Positions 26,395-34,019 of a DNA stretch of 64,000 bases are shown piece after piece. The position numbers were made by a program, and so were the translations under genes. Under the pieces are notes generated by a model, which did not search any database, was not told the origin of the DNA, and saw only the letters and a program-made list of their open reading frames with translations. Numbering within the stretch: position 1 is the stretch's first letter; every line of letters starts with the position of its first letter. The DNA is from Escherichia sp. ESNIH1 (GTDB taxonomy: Bacteria; Pseudomonadota; Gammaproteobacteria; Enterobacterales; Enterobacteriaceae): positions 620,001-684,000 of the forward strand of contig PQKR01000002.1 in assembly GCA_002918705.1 (NCBI GenBank), written 5' to 3'.

Positions 26395-26610
26395 GTGGCT
26401 GAGATGTGTCCTGATGGGGGTGAGTATTTATACCGGGTGGTCCGGTCCGATGGTACAGCGGTATGCTCGTTTCGTCTCAGACCCGGGGATCGCGTACTAC
26501 TCTCCAACAATGGCTCAGAGATTGGCCACAAACATCTCCTTGCGGATGAACGCGTCACATCACGAGAAGTGCTTGTCGAGATCGTGAGAGAGTTATCAGC
26601 CTGCAATTGA
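26395..26610 (+). CDS. Small protein of unknown function (71 aa), possibly SOS-controlled
   Basis: GTG start with AAGGGGG upstream. MAEMCPDGGEYLYRVVRSDG, TAVCSFRLRPGDRVLLSNNG form a likely beta-rich half; the C-terminal DERVTSREVLVEIVRELSA looks helical. It is the first rightward gene after the LexA-type box at 26206 and stands before the nin-type genes. An antisense frame of 84 codons overlaps it but has low-quality composition. No family recognised. Confidence 0.6.
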   Translation: MAEMCPDGGEYLYRVVRSDGTAVCSFRLRPGDRVLLSNNGSEIGHKHLLADERVTSREVLVEIVRELSACN

Positions 26611-26691
26611 CCTTTTTAGTACCTGAATAGCATAATGATATACCGGCCTGAACAACCGGTAACCTGACCACGATGCGCCACGGAGAACACC

Positions 26692-27291
26692 ATGGCGCAG
26701 CAGTTACAACTCATCAAGCAGTCCTCAGGAATCCTGATCCCCGCCACGCCGGAGACCAGTGATTTTCTGCATTCAAAATGTAAGCTCGGCGCGGTACTCG
26801 AGGCGGACTTCCGCCAGCTGCGCAATCCGGCATTTCACCGCAAATTTTTCGCTTTGCTTAACCTGGGCTTCGAATACTGGGAGCCTACCGGCGGGGCGAT
26901 CTCCTCTAACGAGCGCAGGCTGGTCACCGGCTACGCTAAATTCCTCGCCACGTTCAGCGGCAGCGAGCCCACGCTATTGGATGCCGCTGAGCAGTACCTG
27001 GCGCGTATAGCCGATCGCCGTGCCGGTAGCATCAGCATCTGCAAATCGTTTGATGCCTATCGCGCCTGGGTGATCGTGGAGGCCGGTCACTACGACGCCA
27101 TCCAGTTGCCAGACGGGACGCTCAAAAGACACCCCCGCAGTATCGCGTTCGCCAGCATGGACGAGCTGGAGTTCCAGCAGCTCTACAAAGCCGCGCTGGA
27201 TGTCCTGTGGCGCTGGATCCTCTCTCGTGCATTCCGCAGCCAGGCGGAGGCCGAGAACGCCGCCGCACAGCTGCAGCACTTCGGGGGCTGA
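26692..27291 (+). CDS. DUF1367-family nin-region protein
   Basis: The 199 residues begin MAQQLQLIKQSSGILIPATP and carry LRNPAFHRKFFALLNLGFEY, the hallmark of the DUF1367 proteins found in lambdoid nin regions. GGAGAACACC precedes the ATG. Function unknown; probably linked to recombination or antitermination by location only. Confidence 0.8.
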   Translation: MAQQLQLIKQSSGILIPATPETSDFLHSKCKLGAVLEADFRQLRNPAFHRKFFALLNLGFEYWEPTGGAISSNERRLVTGYAKFLATFSGSEPTLLDAAEQYLARIADRRAGSISICKSFDAYRAWVIVEAGHYDAIQLPDGTLKRHPRSIAFASMDELEFQQLYKAALDVLWRWILSRAFRSQAEAENAAAQLQHFGG

Positions 27292-27295
27292 GTCG

Positions 27296-27496
27296 ATGAA
27301 AGACACCTGGTTCTATCATACCGACTGCACCACAGCGCAGGCAGAAGAGCTGCTGGCGCAATACAAACGCCGAGGCGTGAATGTAGAGCGAAGCCTGAAT
27401 GCCGATCTCATTACCTGGACCGTCAGAGCCCTGCTGCCGGAAAGCAATAAGCCGCCGCGCCCGAGTCGGGTATGGCAAAGCAAGGCGTGGAGCTGA
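27296..27496 (+). CDS. Small nin-region protein (66 aa)
   Basis: Starts four bases after the DUF1367 stop: MKDTWFYHTDCTTAQAEELL, AQYKRRGVNVERSLNADLIT, ending PSRVWQSKAWS. Proline- and basic-rich tail. ninG begins one base beyond its stop. It reads like a real phage protein but I do not recognise the family. Confidence 0.6.
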   Translation: MKDTWFYHTDCTTAQAEELLAQYKRRGVNVERSLNADLITWTVRALLPESNKPPRPSRVWQSKAWS

Positions 27497-27497
27497 G

Positions 27498-28133
27498 ATG
27501 GCTAAGAAACCCCGCCGTAAGTGCGCAAACAAAGAGTGTCGTCAGTGGTTCCATCCTGTCCGTGACGGCTAGGTGGTGTGCAGCTACGAGTGCGCCACCA
27601 TGGTTGGCAAAGAACAGGCCGCAAAGACCCGTGCTGAGGCTCTGCGTGCTGAGAAGAAGCGTCAGCGCGAAGAGGAGAAGATCGGCCGCCAGCGCCGCCG
27701 GGAGAGGCGTATAGCGTTGAAAACGAAATCACAGTGGAAGAAAGAGGCTCAGAACGTATTCAATCGCTACGTGCGTCTGCGTGACGACGGTAAGCCGTGC
27801 ATCAGCTGCGGCAGCCTCCCCGCGCAAAAATATGGAGGAACAATGGACTGTGGACACTACCGCACCCGTGGTGCTGCTGCGCACCTGGCGTTCAATCTGC
27901 ACAACACGGCAGCCCAGTGCGTCCAGTGTAACCGCGACCGGGCTGGCGCCCAGAAAGCGTTTGAGCAGGGGCTGATTGGGAGAATCGGGCCAGAGAAGGT
28001 TGAAGCCCTGAACAATAACAACGCCGTTCGCAAGCTCGATATCCCTTACCTGCAGCGCATCAAAACCATCTTCACCCGTAAAGCCCGCGCGCTGGAGAAG
28101 CGCCGCACCAGACACCAGGAGTTCGCCGCTTGA
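27498..28133 (+). pseudogene. ninG: NinG (Rap) recombination protein, interrupted by an amber codon
   Basis: Lambda NinG/Rap is a zinc-dependent recombination endonuclease. The reading frame starts MAKKPRRKCANKECRQWFHP, then meets TAG at 27570-27572 (codon 25) and continues open for 186 codons to 28133, with CISCGSLPAQ, MDCGHYRTRGAAAHLAF and CVQCNRDRAG as in NinG. One CAG-to-TAG change would explain it. The stop splits the first zinc ribbon (CANKEC / VVCSYEC). Restart at the GTG pair next to it could give a shorter protein lacking two cysteines. Confidence 0.88.
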
Positions 28134-28270
28134 AACCAGAACTGATCGAATCGCTTCGCATGCGCTGGCAGCGCCTTCGCATTTATCGCCGCCCGGGTTC
28201 GGTGCTGGTGGACTATCGCATCCTTCGCAACTTTATTCGCATTTATCAGATGGCAGGGACCAGGGCATGA
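28130..28270 (+). CDS. ylcG: YlcG-family small protein (46 aa)
   Basis: TTG start overlapping the ninG stop (TTGA). The peptide (LIESLRMRWQRLRIYRRPGS, VLVDYRILRNFIRIYQ) fits YlcG of the DLP12 prophage (RWGRLRLYRFPGSVLTDYRILKNY). It lies between ninG and the Q gene as in DLP12-type phages and overlaps the Q gene by ATGA. Function unknown. Confidence 0.75.
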   Translation: MKPELIESLRMRWQRLRIYRRPGSVLVDYRILRNFIRIYQMAGTRA

Positions 28271-28956
28271 ATACTCAATATCTTCAGTACATACGCGAGC
28301 AGCTTATGGTGGCCACTGCCGATCTGAGCGGGGCGACCAAAGGCCAGTTGATGGCCTGGCTGGAGAATGCCCAGTTTGATACGGGCACCTTTAAGCGAAA
28401 GAAGCCTAAAGTCTGGGACGAAGAAAACAAGAAATGGCTTACGCTGGATAACCCTCCTATCCCCGGCAAGCAGTCGCACGCGAAAGGTTCCCACATCCCA
28501 CTGGTTCAGCCGGTCGAATACTCTACCGCCTCGTGGCGTCGGGCGGTTCTGTCGTTGGATGAGCACCAGAAGGCATGGTTGCTCTGGAGCTATAGCGAAA
28601 ACACGTGCTGGGATAATCAGGTGACGATCACCCAGTGGGCCTGGTCGGAATTCGTAGCGCAGCTGGGCACCAGGAAAGTAGCTGGCAAAACAATGGATCG
28701 GTTAAAGGCTTTGATCTGGCTGGCTGCGCAGGATGTTAAGGCTGGACTGGCCGGGCGTGACCCCTATCAGTATGGAGATCTTGCGTCGCTGGTGGATGTG
28801 AGTAAAACCAATTGGTCTCAAAATTATGTCGAGCACTGGGAGGCGATGACAAATCTTTTCGCCCGGTTGGATATTGCCTCACTAACCCAAGTTTCGAGAT
28901 CACGTTCACAACAAAAGGCAACAAATTATCAGCCAAGTATTGCGGAAATGAACTAA
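28267..28956 (+). CDS. Late antitermination protein Q (phage 82/21-type family)
   Basis: The 229 residues begin MNTQYLQYIREQLMVATADL and include SHIPLVQPVEYSTASWRRAV, LLWSYSENTCWDNQVTITQW and WLAAQDVKAGLAGRDPYQYG, the pattern of the Phage_antiter_Q family. It would modify RNA polymerase at the late promoter so that it reads through the terminator at 29030 into lysis and head genes. Confidence 0.85.
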   Translation: MNTQYLQYIREQLMVATADLSGATKGQLMAWLENAQFDTGTFKRKKPKVWDEENKKWLTLDNPPIPGKQSHAKGSHIPLVQPVEYSTASWRRAVLSLDEHQKAWLLWSYSENTCWDNQVTITQWAWSEFVAQLGTRKVAGKTMDRLKALIWLAAQDVKAGLAGRDPYQYGDLASLVDVSKTNWSQNYVEHWEAMTNLFARLDIASLTQVSRSRSQQKATNYQPSIAEMN

Positions 28957-29392
28957 TTAGCATATATTTCGCGTAAATCTGATATTGTGCCAATGTTGTA
29001 TGCACTGGCAGTAATGCGAATTTGAAGCCCTGCGGTTAACACCGTGGGGCTTTGTCCTTTCTGGAGGGCATGGTATGTGAAAGTTAAACCGAGTCGCTTA
29101 CGAGCGAGCCTGTATAGTGATGGGTCAGGTCTCCTATATCAAAACAAGCTCCGGTAAAGCAGCACGAACGCCATACGTGCACCGGTTATTAGCGGCGATG
29201 AAGCGACAACACCTCAAGGGCATGAGCGTGGCCACTCCGGGAAGTGGCAAAGAATTTACAGAGGCTCGCATACGCGGGTTTTTTTCTATTTCAGGCTCCC
29301 GGAAACTCCCATCATCGCTTTGTCGTTAAGCATCCGGAGAGCCTGACCCTCTTACTACATACAGCACCCCGAAACCAATCGGAGGTGAGAGC
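28957..29392 (+). promoter_or_regulatory. Late promoter leader with tR'-like terminators
   Basis: About 435 bases between Q and the holin, the place of lambda pR'. A hairpin GCCCTGCGGT-TAAC-ACCGTGGGGC with TTTGTCC lies at 29030-29060. A second, weaker one (CTCGC-ATAC-GCGGG then seven T) is at 29268-29288. The promoter itself must lie near 28970-29010, but I cannot fix its hexamers. A 70-codon frame at 29117 has no ribosome site and is not called. Confidence 0.55.
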
Positions 29393-29608
29393 ATGTTACG
29401 CATGGAAAAATTAACCACTGGTATCGCCTACGGAGCATCAGCAACCAACGCTGGTTACTGGAGCCTTCAGCTGCTCGATCAGGTATCACCATCGCAGTGG
29501 GCGGCCATTGGTGTACTCGGCAGCCTGGTCTTCGGGCTGCTGACTTATCTGACGAATTTATACTTCAAAATCAAAGAGGACCGGCGCAAAGCCGCCAGGG
29601 GGGAATAG
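29393..29608 (+). CDS. Pinholin, phage 21 S-type, with dual start
   Basis: Inner-membrane protein that forms small pores and depolarises the cell to trigger lysis. The 71 residues closely match S21 ([49 protein letters not shown]). Two transmembrane helices; the first is the removable SAR-type helix. Two starts, M1 and M4 (MLRMEKL), mirror the S21 antiholin/holin pair of 71 and 68 residues. GGAGGTGAG precedes M1. Confidence 0.9.
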   Translation: MLRMEKLTTGIAYGASATNAGYWSLQLLDQVSPSQWAAIGVLGSLVFGLLTYLTNLYFKIKEDRRKAARGE

Positions 29609-30144
29609 TGGCAGACAGATCAAAGCTAAGCGCTGCGGTACTAGCGCTGGTCCTCGCTGGTGCGTCAGCTTCCGCAATCCTCGATCAGTTCCTGGACGAG
29701 AAGGAAGGCAACAGCCTGAACGCCTACCGTGACGGCTCCGGCATCTGGACTATTTGCCGTGGCGCCACGCTGGTGGATGGTAAACCGGTTCGGCAGGGTA
29801 TGAAACTGACCCAGGCCAAATGTGACCAGGTAAATGCAGCTGAGCGTAATAAAGCGCTGGCCTGGGTAAATCGAAATATCCGCGTGCCGCTGACCGAACC
29901 GCAGAAGGCCGGAATCGCCTCGTTCTGCCCGTATAACATCGGGCCTGGCAAGTGCTTCCCCTCGACGTTTTACCAACGCATTAATACCGGTGATCGTAAA
30001 GGGGCATGCGAGGCTATCCGCTGGTGGATCCGTGACGGCGGCAAAGACTGTCGGCTAACGAAGGGGCAGAAGAATGGTTGCTACGGGCAGGTTGTGCGTC
30101 GTGATCAGGAAAGCGCGCTGACATGCTGGGGGCTCGACAGATGA
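29608..30144 (+). CDS. SAR endolysin (R21-like lysozyme)
   Basis: Peptidoglycan muramidase, first tethered to the membrane and freed when the pinholin collapses the potential. The 178 residues begin with the weak signal-anchor LSAAVLALVLAGASASAILD (7-26). The catalytic Glu33, Asp42 and Thr48 are in E-x8-D-x5-T, followed by ICRG. GTG start sharing bases with the holin stop (TAGTG). Confidence 0.92.
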   Translation: MADRSKLSAAVLALVLAGASASAILDQFLDEKEGNSLNAYRDGSGIWTICRGATLVDGKPVRQGMKLTQAKCDQVNAAERNKALAWVNRNIRVPLTEPQKAGIASFCPYNIGPGKCFPSTFYQRINTGDRKGACEAIRWWIRDGGKDCRLTKGQKNGCYGQVVRRDQESALTCWGLDR

Positions 30145-30533
30145 AAACCCGACACCTTATTGCGATCGTCGTGTTCATTGTCTGCTTGTTCGGCGGGGCG
30201 TGTTGGTCAGCCTGGCACTACAGCGAAAAAGCCAGTCAGGAAAAAGCACGTGCTGACTCTGCAGAGCATCAGGCCGAAGCCGCCAACGCAGTCACCGCAA
30301 ACGTCATACAGGCTGTGAATATTATTAACGCCATTTCAGAGGCCAACCAGGATGCAAAGAACAAGATCGCACTGGAGTCACAGAGAGTCCAGGCAGATAT
30401 CAAAGTGGCTGTTGCGAATGATGATTGCGCTCGTCGGCTTGTGCCTGCTACAGCTGCTAACCGGCTGCGGGAATACGCGGACAATTTACGTGCAGGTGCC
30501 GGCGGTACCGCTGCCAGCAAACCTGACCTCTGA
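30141..30533 (+). CDS. Rz: Rz, inner-membrane spanin
   Basis: Joins the membranes for the last step of lysis. The 130 residues have an N-terminal membrane helix (LIAIVVFIVCLFGGACWSAW) and a long periplasmic coiled coil (EKARADSAEHQAEAANAVTA and on). It starts in the stop of the endolysin gene and contains most of the start of Rz1 in another frame. Confidence 0.87.
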   Translation: MKTRHLIAIVVFIVCLFGGACWSAWHYSEKASQEKARADSAEHQAEAANAVTANVIQAVNIINAISEANQDAKNKIALESQRVQADIKVAVANDDCARRLVPATAANRLREYADNLRAGAGGTAASKPDL

Positions 30534-30684
30534 GACGCCACAGCCAATAATTCCAGACCCGCTGTCTTACGGGGATAGCTTAGATCTGAATGTCAGTCTG
30601 TTATCGGCGCTCGGGTCATGTAACGTCGATAAGGCCAGCATCAGAAAGATTGAATTTGATCGAGATCACACAACGCAAAGATAA
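30418..30684 (+). CDS. Rz1: Rz1, outer-membrane lipoprotein spanin (overlapping Rz)
   Basis: In a different frame from Rz, MMIALVGLCLLQLLTGCGNT is a lipoprotein signal with lipobox LLTGC. The mature part is proline-rich (VQVPAVPLPANLTSETPQP) as in Rz1. Unlike lambda, where Rz1 lies wholly within Rz, this one runs about 150 bases past the Rz stop, giving 88 residues. Two adjacent ATG codons at 30418 and 30421 are both possible. Confidence 0.85.
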   Translation: MMIALVGLCLLQLLTGCGNTRTIYVQVPAVPLPANLTSETPQPIIPDPLSYGDSLDLNVSLLSALGSCNVDKASIRKIEFDRDHTTQR

Positions 30685-30740
30685 CCATATTTCCATAGTT
30701 CTAATGGTTGAATTGAAATGTAGCGGCCCAATAAATACTG

Positions 30741-30767
30741 AGCACCTAATTTGGGTGCTTTCATTTT
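30741..30767 (+). terminator. Terminator-like hairpin before the GrlR-like gene
   Basis: AGCACC/GGTGCT stem with a seven-base loop followed by TTCATTTT. It separates the lysis cassette from the next gene. Confidence 0.6.
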
Positions 30768-30782
30768 GAAAGGACTACACAC

Positions 30783-31103
30783 ATGAAAGACGGTATTTAT
30801 TTTGTCGTGTTCAGAAGCGGTCAGAATGATGTTGGGAACGGAACGGTCGTTGTGAAGAATGGCGCGGTTAATGGTGGCGATTTTGGGTTTACCTATCAGG
30901 GACGCACCCAAGATGGGAAATTGAACCTTCACGTATCACGCCATAATCCGTCAGCACAAAACGTCATCGCAGGTCTGAATGATTATGTAATGGACCTGTC
31001 TGTGAGAGATATCGGCGACGGCTATTTCCTTGAGGGCGGTATTGCAGGCGTACCTGGTGCGACCTTAGCCGTGCAGGCAAAATTCATCGGCAATCTCATT
31101 TAA
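30783..31103 (+). CDS. GrlR-like regulatory protein (moron)
   Basis: The 106 residues (MKDGIYFVVFRSGQNDVGNG, TVVVKNGAVNGGDFGFTYQG, ending AVQAKFIGNLI) fit the GrlR family of beta-barrel regulators. GrlR represses the LEE type III secretion genes of enteropathogenic E. coli by binding GrlA. No GrlA or secretion gene is in this window. It stands alone between two terminators after the lysis genes, with GAAAGGA before the ATG, so it looks like a separately expressed cargo gene. Confidence 0.75.
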   Translation: MKDGIYFVVFRSGQNDVGNGTVVVKNGAVNGGDFGFTYQGRTQDGKLNLHVSRHNPSAQNVIAGLNDYVMDLSVRDIGDGYFLEGGIAGVPGATLAVQAKFIGNLI

Positions 31104-31120
31104 AGCCCGAAGTTTCCACA

Positions 31121-31143
31121 AACCGCCTATGGGCGGTTTTTTA
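31121..31143 (+). terminator. Terminator of the GrlR-like gene
   Basis: AACCGCC-TAT-GGGCGGTT hairpin followed by a T-run. Confidence 0.85.
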
Positions 31144-31185
31144 TTGCCATCACCATGGGAAGGCCCATCGTAATGGCAACCGAAT

Positions 31186-31518
31186 TTATTTATAGAATAA
31201 CCTGACCGCCCACTCATAAATGGTTTTATAAATGGGGTCATGATAGATGCTGTCGGTGCTATTCAGGTGCAAAATCATGTCTTCAACGGTTGTAGAAACC
31301 TTTAAGAAATCGATAACTGCTGAACTATCATCATCTTCATCAAAGTATTCGAATAGCAATGTGGGCTCCCCATGTAAGTGAACGTCAGAAACTCGCAGGT
31401 TGTAGCTTCCACTTAATTCAAAGTGGATTCTAAAATTCCCTTCAATCCTATGACCCACAGGGTAGAAGTAAAGTGATTGATCGTCATTAAGTGCCCACTG
31501 CCATTCAGTGCTATTCAT
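31186..31518 (-). CDS. Minus-strand cargo protein before the terminase genes (110 aa)
   Basis: Starts MNSTEWQWALNDDQSLYFYP; acidic and aromatic-rich, with FRIHFELSGSYNLRVSDVHL and LLFEYFDEDDDSSAVIDFLK suggesting a beta-sandwich, ending YEWAVRLFYK. TTAGGAGTTAAC... upstream gives AGGAG. It runs against the late transcript and is AT-rich, which marks it as a moron. Family not recognised; resemblance to immunity-protein folds is only an impression. Confidence 0.6.
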   Translation of the reverse strand: MNSTEWQWALNDDQSLYFYPVGHRIEGNFRIHFELSGSYNLRVSDVHLHGEPTLLFEYFDEDDDSSAVIDFLKVSTTVEDMILHLNSTDSIYHDPIYKTIYEWAVRLFYK

Positions 31519-31586
31519 GTGTTAACTCCTATCAATTTGTTTCATATCAGTGTCCGGCAAGCTCGGGCATTAGCAAAGGATTTTTT

Positions 31587-32294
31587 ATGGCAAAACCGGA
31601 CTGGGGAGCGCTGCAAGACCAGTTCCTCGCCGAGCATGCCAAGACGGGTATATCGCCTAAAGACTGGTGCGAAGCGCAGGGGCTGAATTACACGTCTGCG
31701 CGCAGATACATCAAAAAGCCAGCTGCACAAAAAACTGCGCAGAAGGAAGTGCGCAAAACTGCGCAAAGCCAGATGCCGCACGTGGTTGTAGTCGAGGCTA
31801 ACACACCACCTGACAGCGATACTGCGCAGGAAAGCGCGGGCATCCTTAAGCCACAGCACGAGCAGTTTGCGCAGAACATTGCGCGAGGCATGCCGCAAAA
31901 AGAGGCGGCGATATGCGCGGGCTATTCTCCATCGCGCGCTGACTCTCAGGCCTCCATCCTGTTCAAGCGCCCGGATGTGCGTAGGCGCATCAGAGAGCTG
32001 CGTCAGGATGCCGCGCTTCTCGTTTCCTTTGATGCCAAAGACCTGGCTGAGCTCTCCTACAAATCGGCGAAAGAAGCGCTCCAAGAAAAGAAATTTGGAC
32101 AGGTCGCACCGAACATCAAGAACGCCGCGCAGCTGACCGGCATCGATATGAGCAACAAAACGGAAGTGAATGTCGATCTGGCTGGTTTGAGCTACGGAAA
32201 GGTCTGCATCGTCACGCCGTCGAACTGTCCACCTGAAGCGTGGGCGGCGCACATGGACAAGCTGCGCGAGGGAAAGCAGACAGCCCAACAATAA
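31587..32294 (+). CDS. Terminase small subunit
   Basis: Recognises phage DNA for packaging. The 235 residues have an N-terminal helix-turn-helix ([20 protein letters not shown]), a basic Lys/Gln/Ala linker and a central terminase_2-type domain ([40 protein letters not shown]). The frame is open for 32 codons upstream, but the ATG at 31587 has AAAGGA. The large subunit follows. Confidence 0.87.
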   Translation: MAKPDWGALQDQFLAEHAKTGISPKDWCEAQGLNYTSARRYIKKPAAQKTAQKEVRKTAQSQMPHVVVVEANTPPDSDTAQESAGILKPQHEQFAQNIARGMPQKEAAICAGYSPSRADSQASILFKRPDVRRRIRELRQDAALLVSFDAKDLAELSYKSAKEALQEKKFGQVAPNIKNAAQLTGIDMSNKTEVNVDLAGLSYGKVCIVTPSNCPPEAWAAHMDKLREGKQTAQQ

Positions 32295-32332
32295 TCGATG
32301 GCGTTCTCTACTCATTCAGTAGCGACTGGGTG

Positions 32333-33538
32333 ATGGGAACGCTGTACGACGCACCGATAGGCTCTGTCCGCTGGCGCTGGACGTATGGCGGTCGTGGTGG
32401 CGGCAAATCGGTAGAAATTGCCCGCGCGCTGGTATTGTTGGGCGCTATCGAGCCGATGATCATCCTCTGTGCTCGTGAGTTTCAGAACTCCATCAACGAT
32501 TCGGTGCTGGCGCTGCTGGACGCTGAAATCCACTCGCTTGGCCTGGCGCACTTTTATAAGGTCAAGAATAACGAGATAGAGGGCACCAACGGGACGCGGT
32601 TCACCTTCAAAGGCCTGCGCAACAACATCCAGAGCATAAAGTCGATGCACGGCATCAAAATATGCTGGGTGGAGGAAGCGCAGACCGTATCGCAGGACAG
32701 CTGGGACATCCTCGGCCCGACCGTCCGTGCCAACAAATCGGAAGTGTGGGTGTCCTTCAACCCGCGTGAAGCTACCGATCCGACTTACGCTATGATGGAG
32801 CGGCACCGCGCCGATCCCCCTGATGGCGGGGCGATAATCACCTGTGTCAATTACTGCGATAACGCCTTCTTTCCTGATGTGCTTAGGCACGAGATGGAGT
32901 ACTGCAAGCGTATCGACTTCGAGGCATACGAGCACATCTGGCTTGGGCTGCCTAAGGCGCTCAGTGAAGCGGTCATCTTCTCCGGTAAATACCGGGTAGA
33001 GGCGTTCTCTGACGACCTGTGGCAGGAAGCAGATCGCCTGTTCTATGGTGCAGACTTCGGCTTCGCTAACGACCCTTCCACGCTGGTCCGCTGCTTCATC
33101 ATAGGCACCAGGCTGTACATCGAGTACGAGGCCTACGGCGTCGGCGTCGAGCTGGACGAAATGGCGTCGTTCTACGACTCCATCCCGGAGTCCAGAAAAT
33201 GGCCTATCCATGGCGACTGCAGCCGACCAGAGACCATCAGCTATCTGTCGCGTCAGGGCTTCATCATCGACGGAGCTACCAAATGGCCGGGGAGCGTTGA
33301 GGACGGCATCACCTACCTGAAAGGGTTCGAAGAGATCATCATCCATGAGCGCTGCAAGCACATGGTCGATGAGGCGCGCCTGTACTCCTACAAGACAGAC
33401 CGCATGACTGGCGAAGTGCTGCCGGTTGTCGTGGATAAGCACAACCACCTGTGGGACGCCGTTCGTTACTCGCTGGATGGATACATCACAAGTGTTGGCG
33501 ATCTCGGCGTCTGGGCCGCATTGGGAAGAGGTGGCTGA
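32333..33538 (+). CDS. Terminase large subunit (PBSX/SPP1 type)
   Basis: Packaging motor and nuclease. From the ATG at 32333 (401 residues) Walker A is GGRGGGKS (19-26) and Walker B CWVEEAQ (111-117). The nuclease part has acidic residues in [25 protein letters not shown] and [14 protein letters not shown]. The frame opens earlier at a GTG (32240) inside the small-subunit gene, which would add 31 residues; neither start has a good ribosome site, so the N-terminus is uncertain. Confidence 0.92.
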   Translation: MGTLYDAPIGSVRWRWTYGGRGGGKSVEIARALVLLGAIEPMIILCAREFQNSINDSVLALLDAEIHSLGLAHFYKVKNNEIEGTNGTRFTFKGLRNNIQSIKSMHGIKICWVEEAQTVSQDSWDILGPTVRANKSEVWVSFNPREATDPTYAMMERHRADPPDGGAIITCVNYCDNAFFPDVLRHEMEYCKRIDFEAYEHIWLGLPKALSEAVIFSGKYRVEAFSDDLWQEADRLFYGADFGFANDPSTLVRCFIIGTRLYIEYEAYGVGVELDEMASFYDSIPESRKWPIHGDCSRPETISYLSRQGFIIDGATKWPGSVEDGITYLKGFEEIIIHERCKHMVDEARLYSYKTDRMTGEVLPVVVDKHNHLWDAVRYSLDGYITSVGDLGVWAALGRGG

Positions 33539-33540
33539 AC

Positions 33541-33566
33541 AGCCCGCCCCTAGTCAAGCGGGCTTT
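33541..33566 (+). terminator. Hairpin after terL
   Basis: AGCCCGC/GCGGGCT stem followed by TTTAACATTTTT. It would limit read-through into the converging gene at 33574. Confidence 0.6.
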
Positions 33567-33573
33567 AACATTT

Positions 33574-33903
33574 TTACTGATGGACTACGAACTCAAATGG
33601 CTGGTCAATGTTTTCGACCATCATCGCACAGTGGATTTGTACATCGCGCGGGCCTGCATCGTACGTTTCCAGAATTGGAATAAATACGCGCTCAATCTCC
33701 TCCCTGGCTTGAGCAATTTTATAATTTTCTGAAATTTTCGTAATTTCTACTTCCCCCAGGAAGGTTGTTTCAACGTCAGAAGTCTTCATCCATTCAGTAA
33801 TGCGTGCAATTTTTTTTCTGACTTTGTCGGCCTTCTCTTCGTCAGATGAATGATCGGTTACTGGTTTTACTGAGTACGTCAGCAAAAAATTCCGCTGTGT
33901 CAT
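33574..33903 (-). CDS. Minus-strand cargo protein between terminase and portal (109 aa)
   Basis: MTQRNFLLTYSVKPVTDHSS, then KVRKKIARITEWMKTSDVET, TFLGEVE, REEIERVFIPILE, VQIHCAMMV. The order strand-helix-strand (W...TTFLGE) - helix - strand resembles small ferredoxin-like proteins such as Cas2 or SinR-type proteins, but this is only a pattern impression. AGGA precedes the ATG at 33901-33903; an upstream start has none. It opposes the late operon and interrupts the normally adjacent terL and portal genes. Confidence 0.6.
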   Translation of the reverse strand: MTQRNFLLTYSVKPVTDHSSDEEKADKVRKKIARITEWMKTSDVETTFLGEVEITKISENYKIAQAREEIERVFIPILETYDAGPRDVQIHCAMMVENIDQPFEFVVHQ

Positions 33904-34019
33904 TTTGTTATTCCTATTTGCTTGTGTGAAACGTTGATCTTGGGATTTGATACTTAAATTCAAATGCTCAAAAACAACTTTGTGATGTAAACCAATGGAT
34001 TTGCGTTAAAGGAGCGAAT

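Noticed and set aside
26352-26606. 84-codon minus-strand frame opposite the 26395 gene
   Set aside because: Ser/Thr/Arg/Pro-rich shadow composition and no ribosome site; the plus-strand gene is better supported.
29117-29329. 70-codon frame between Q and the holin
   Set aside because: No ribosome site, it runs through a terminator-like hairpin, and this place normally holds the untranslated late leader.
32312-33448. 378-codon open frame antisense to terL
   Set aside because: It lies exactly opposite the terminase large subunit, has no ribosome site and shows no protein motif; long antisense frames are usual in GC-rich genes.
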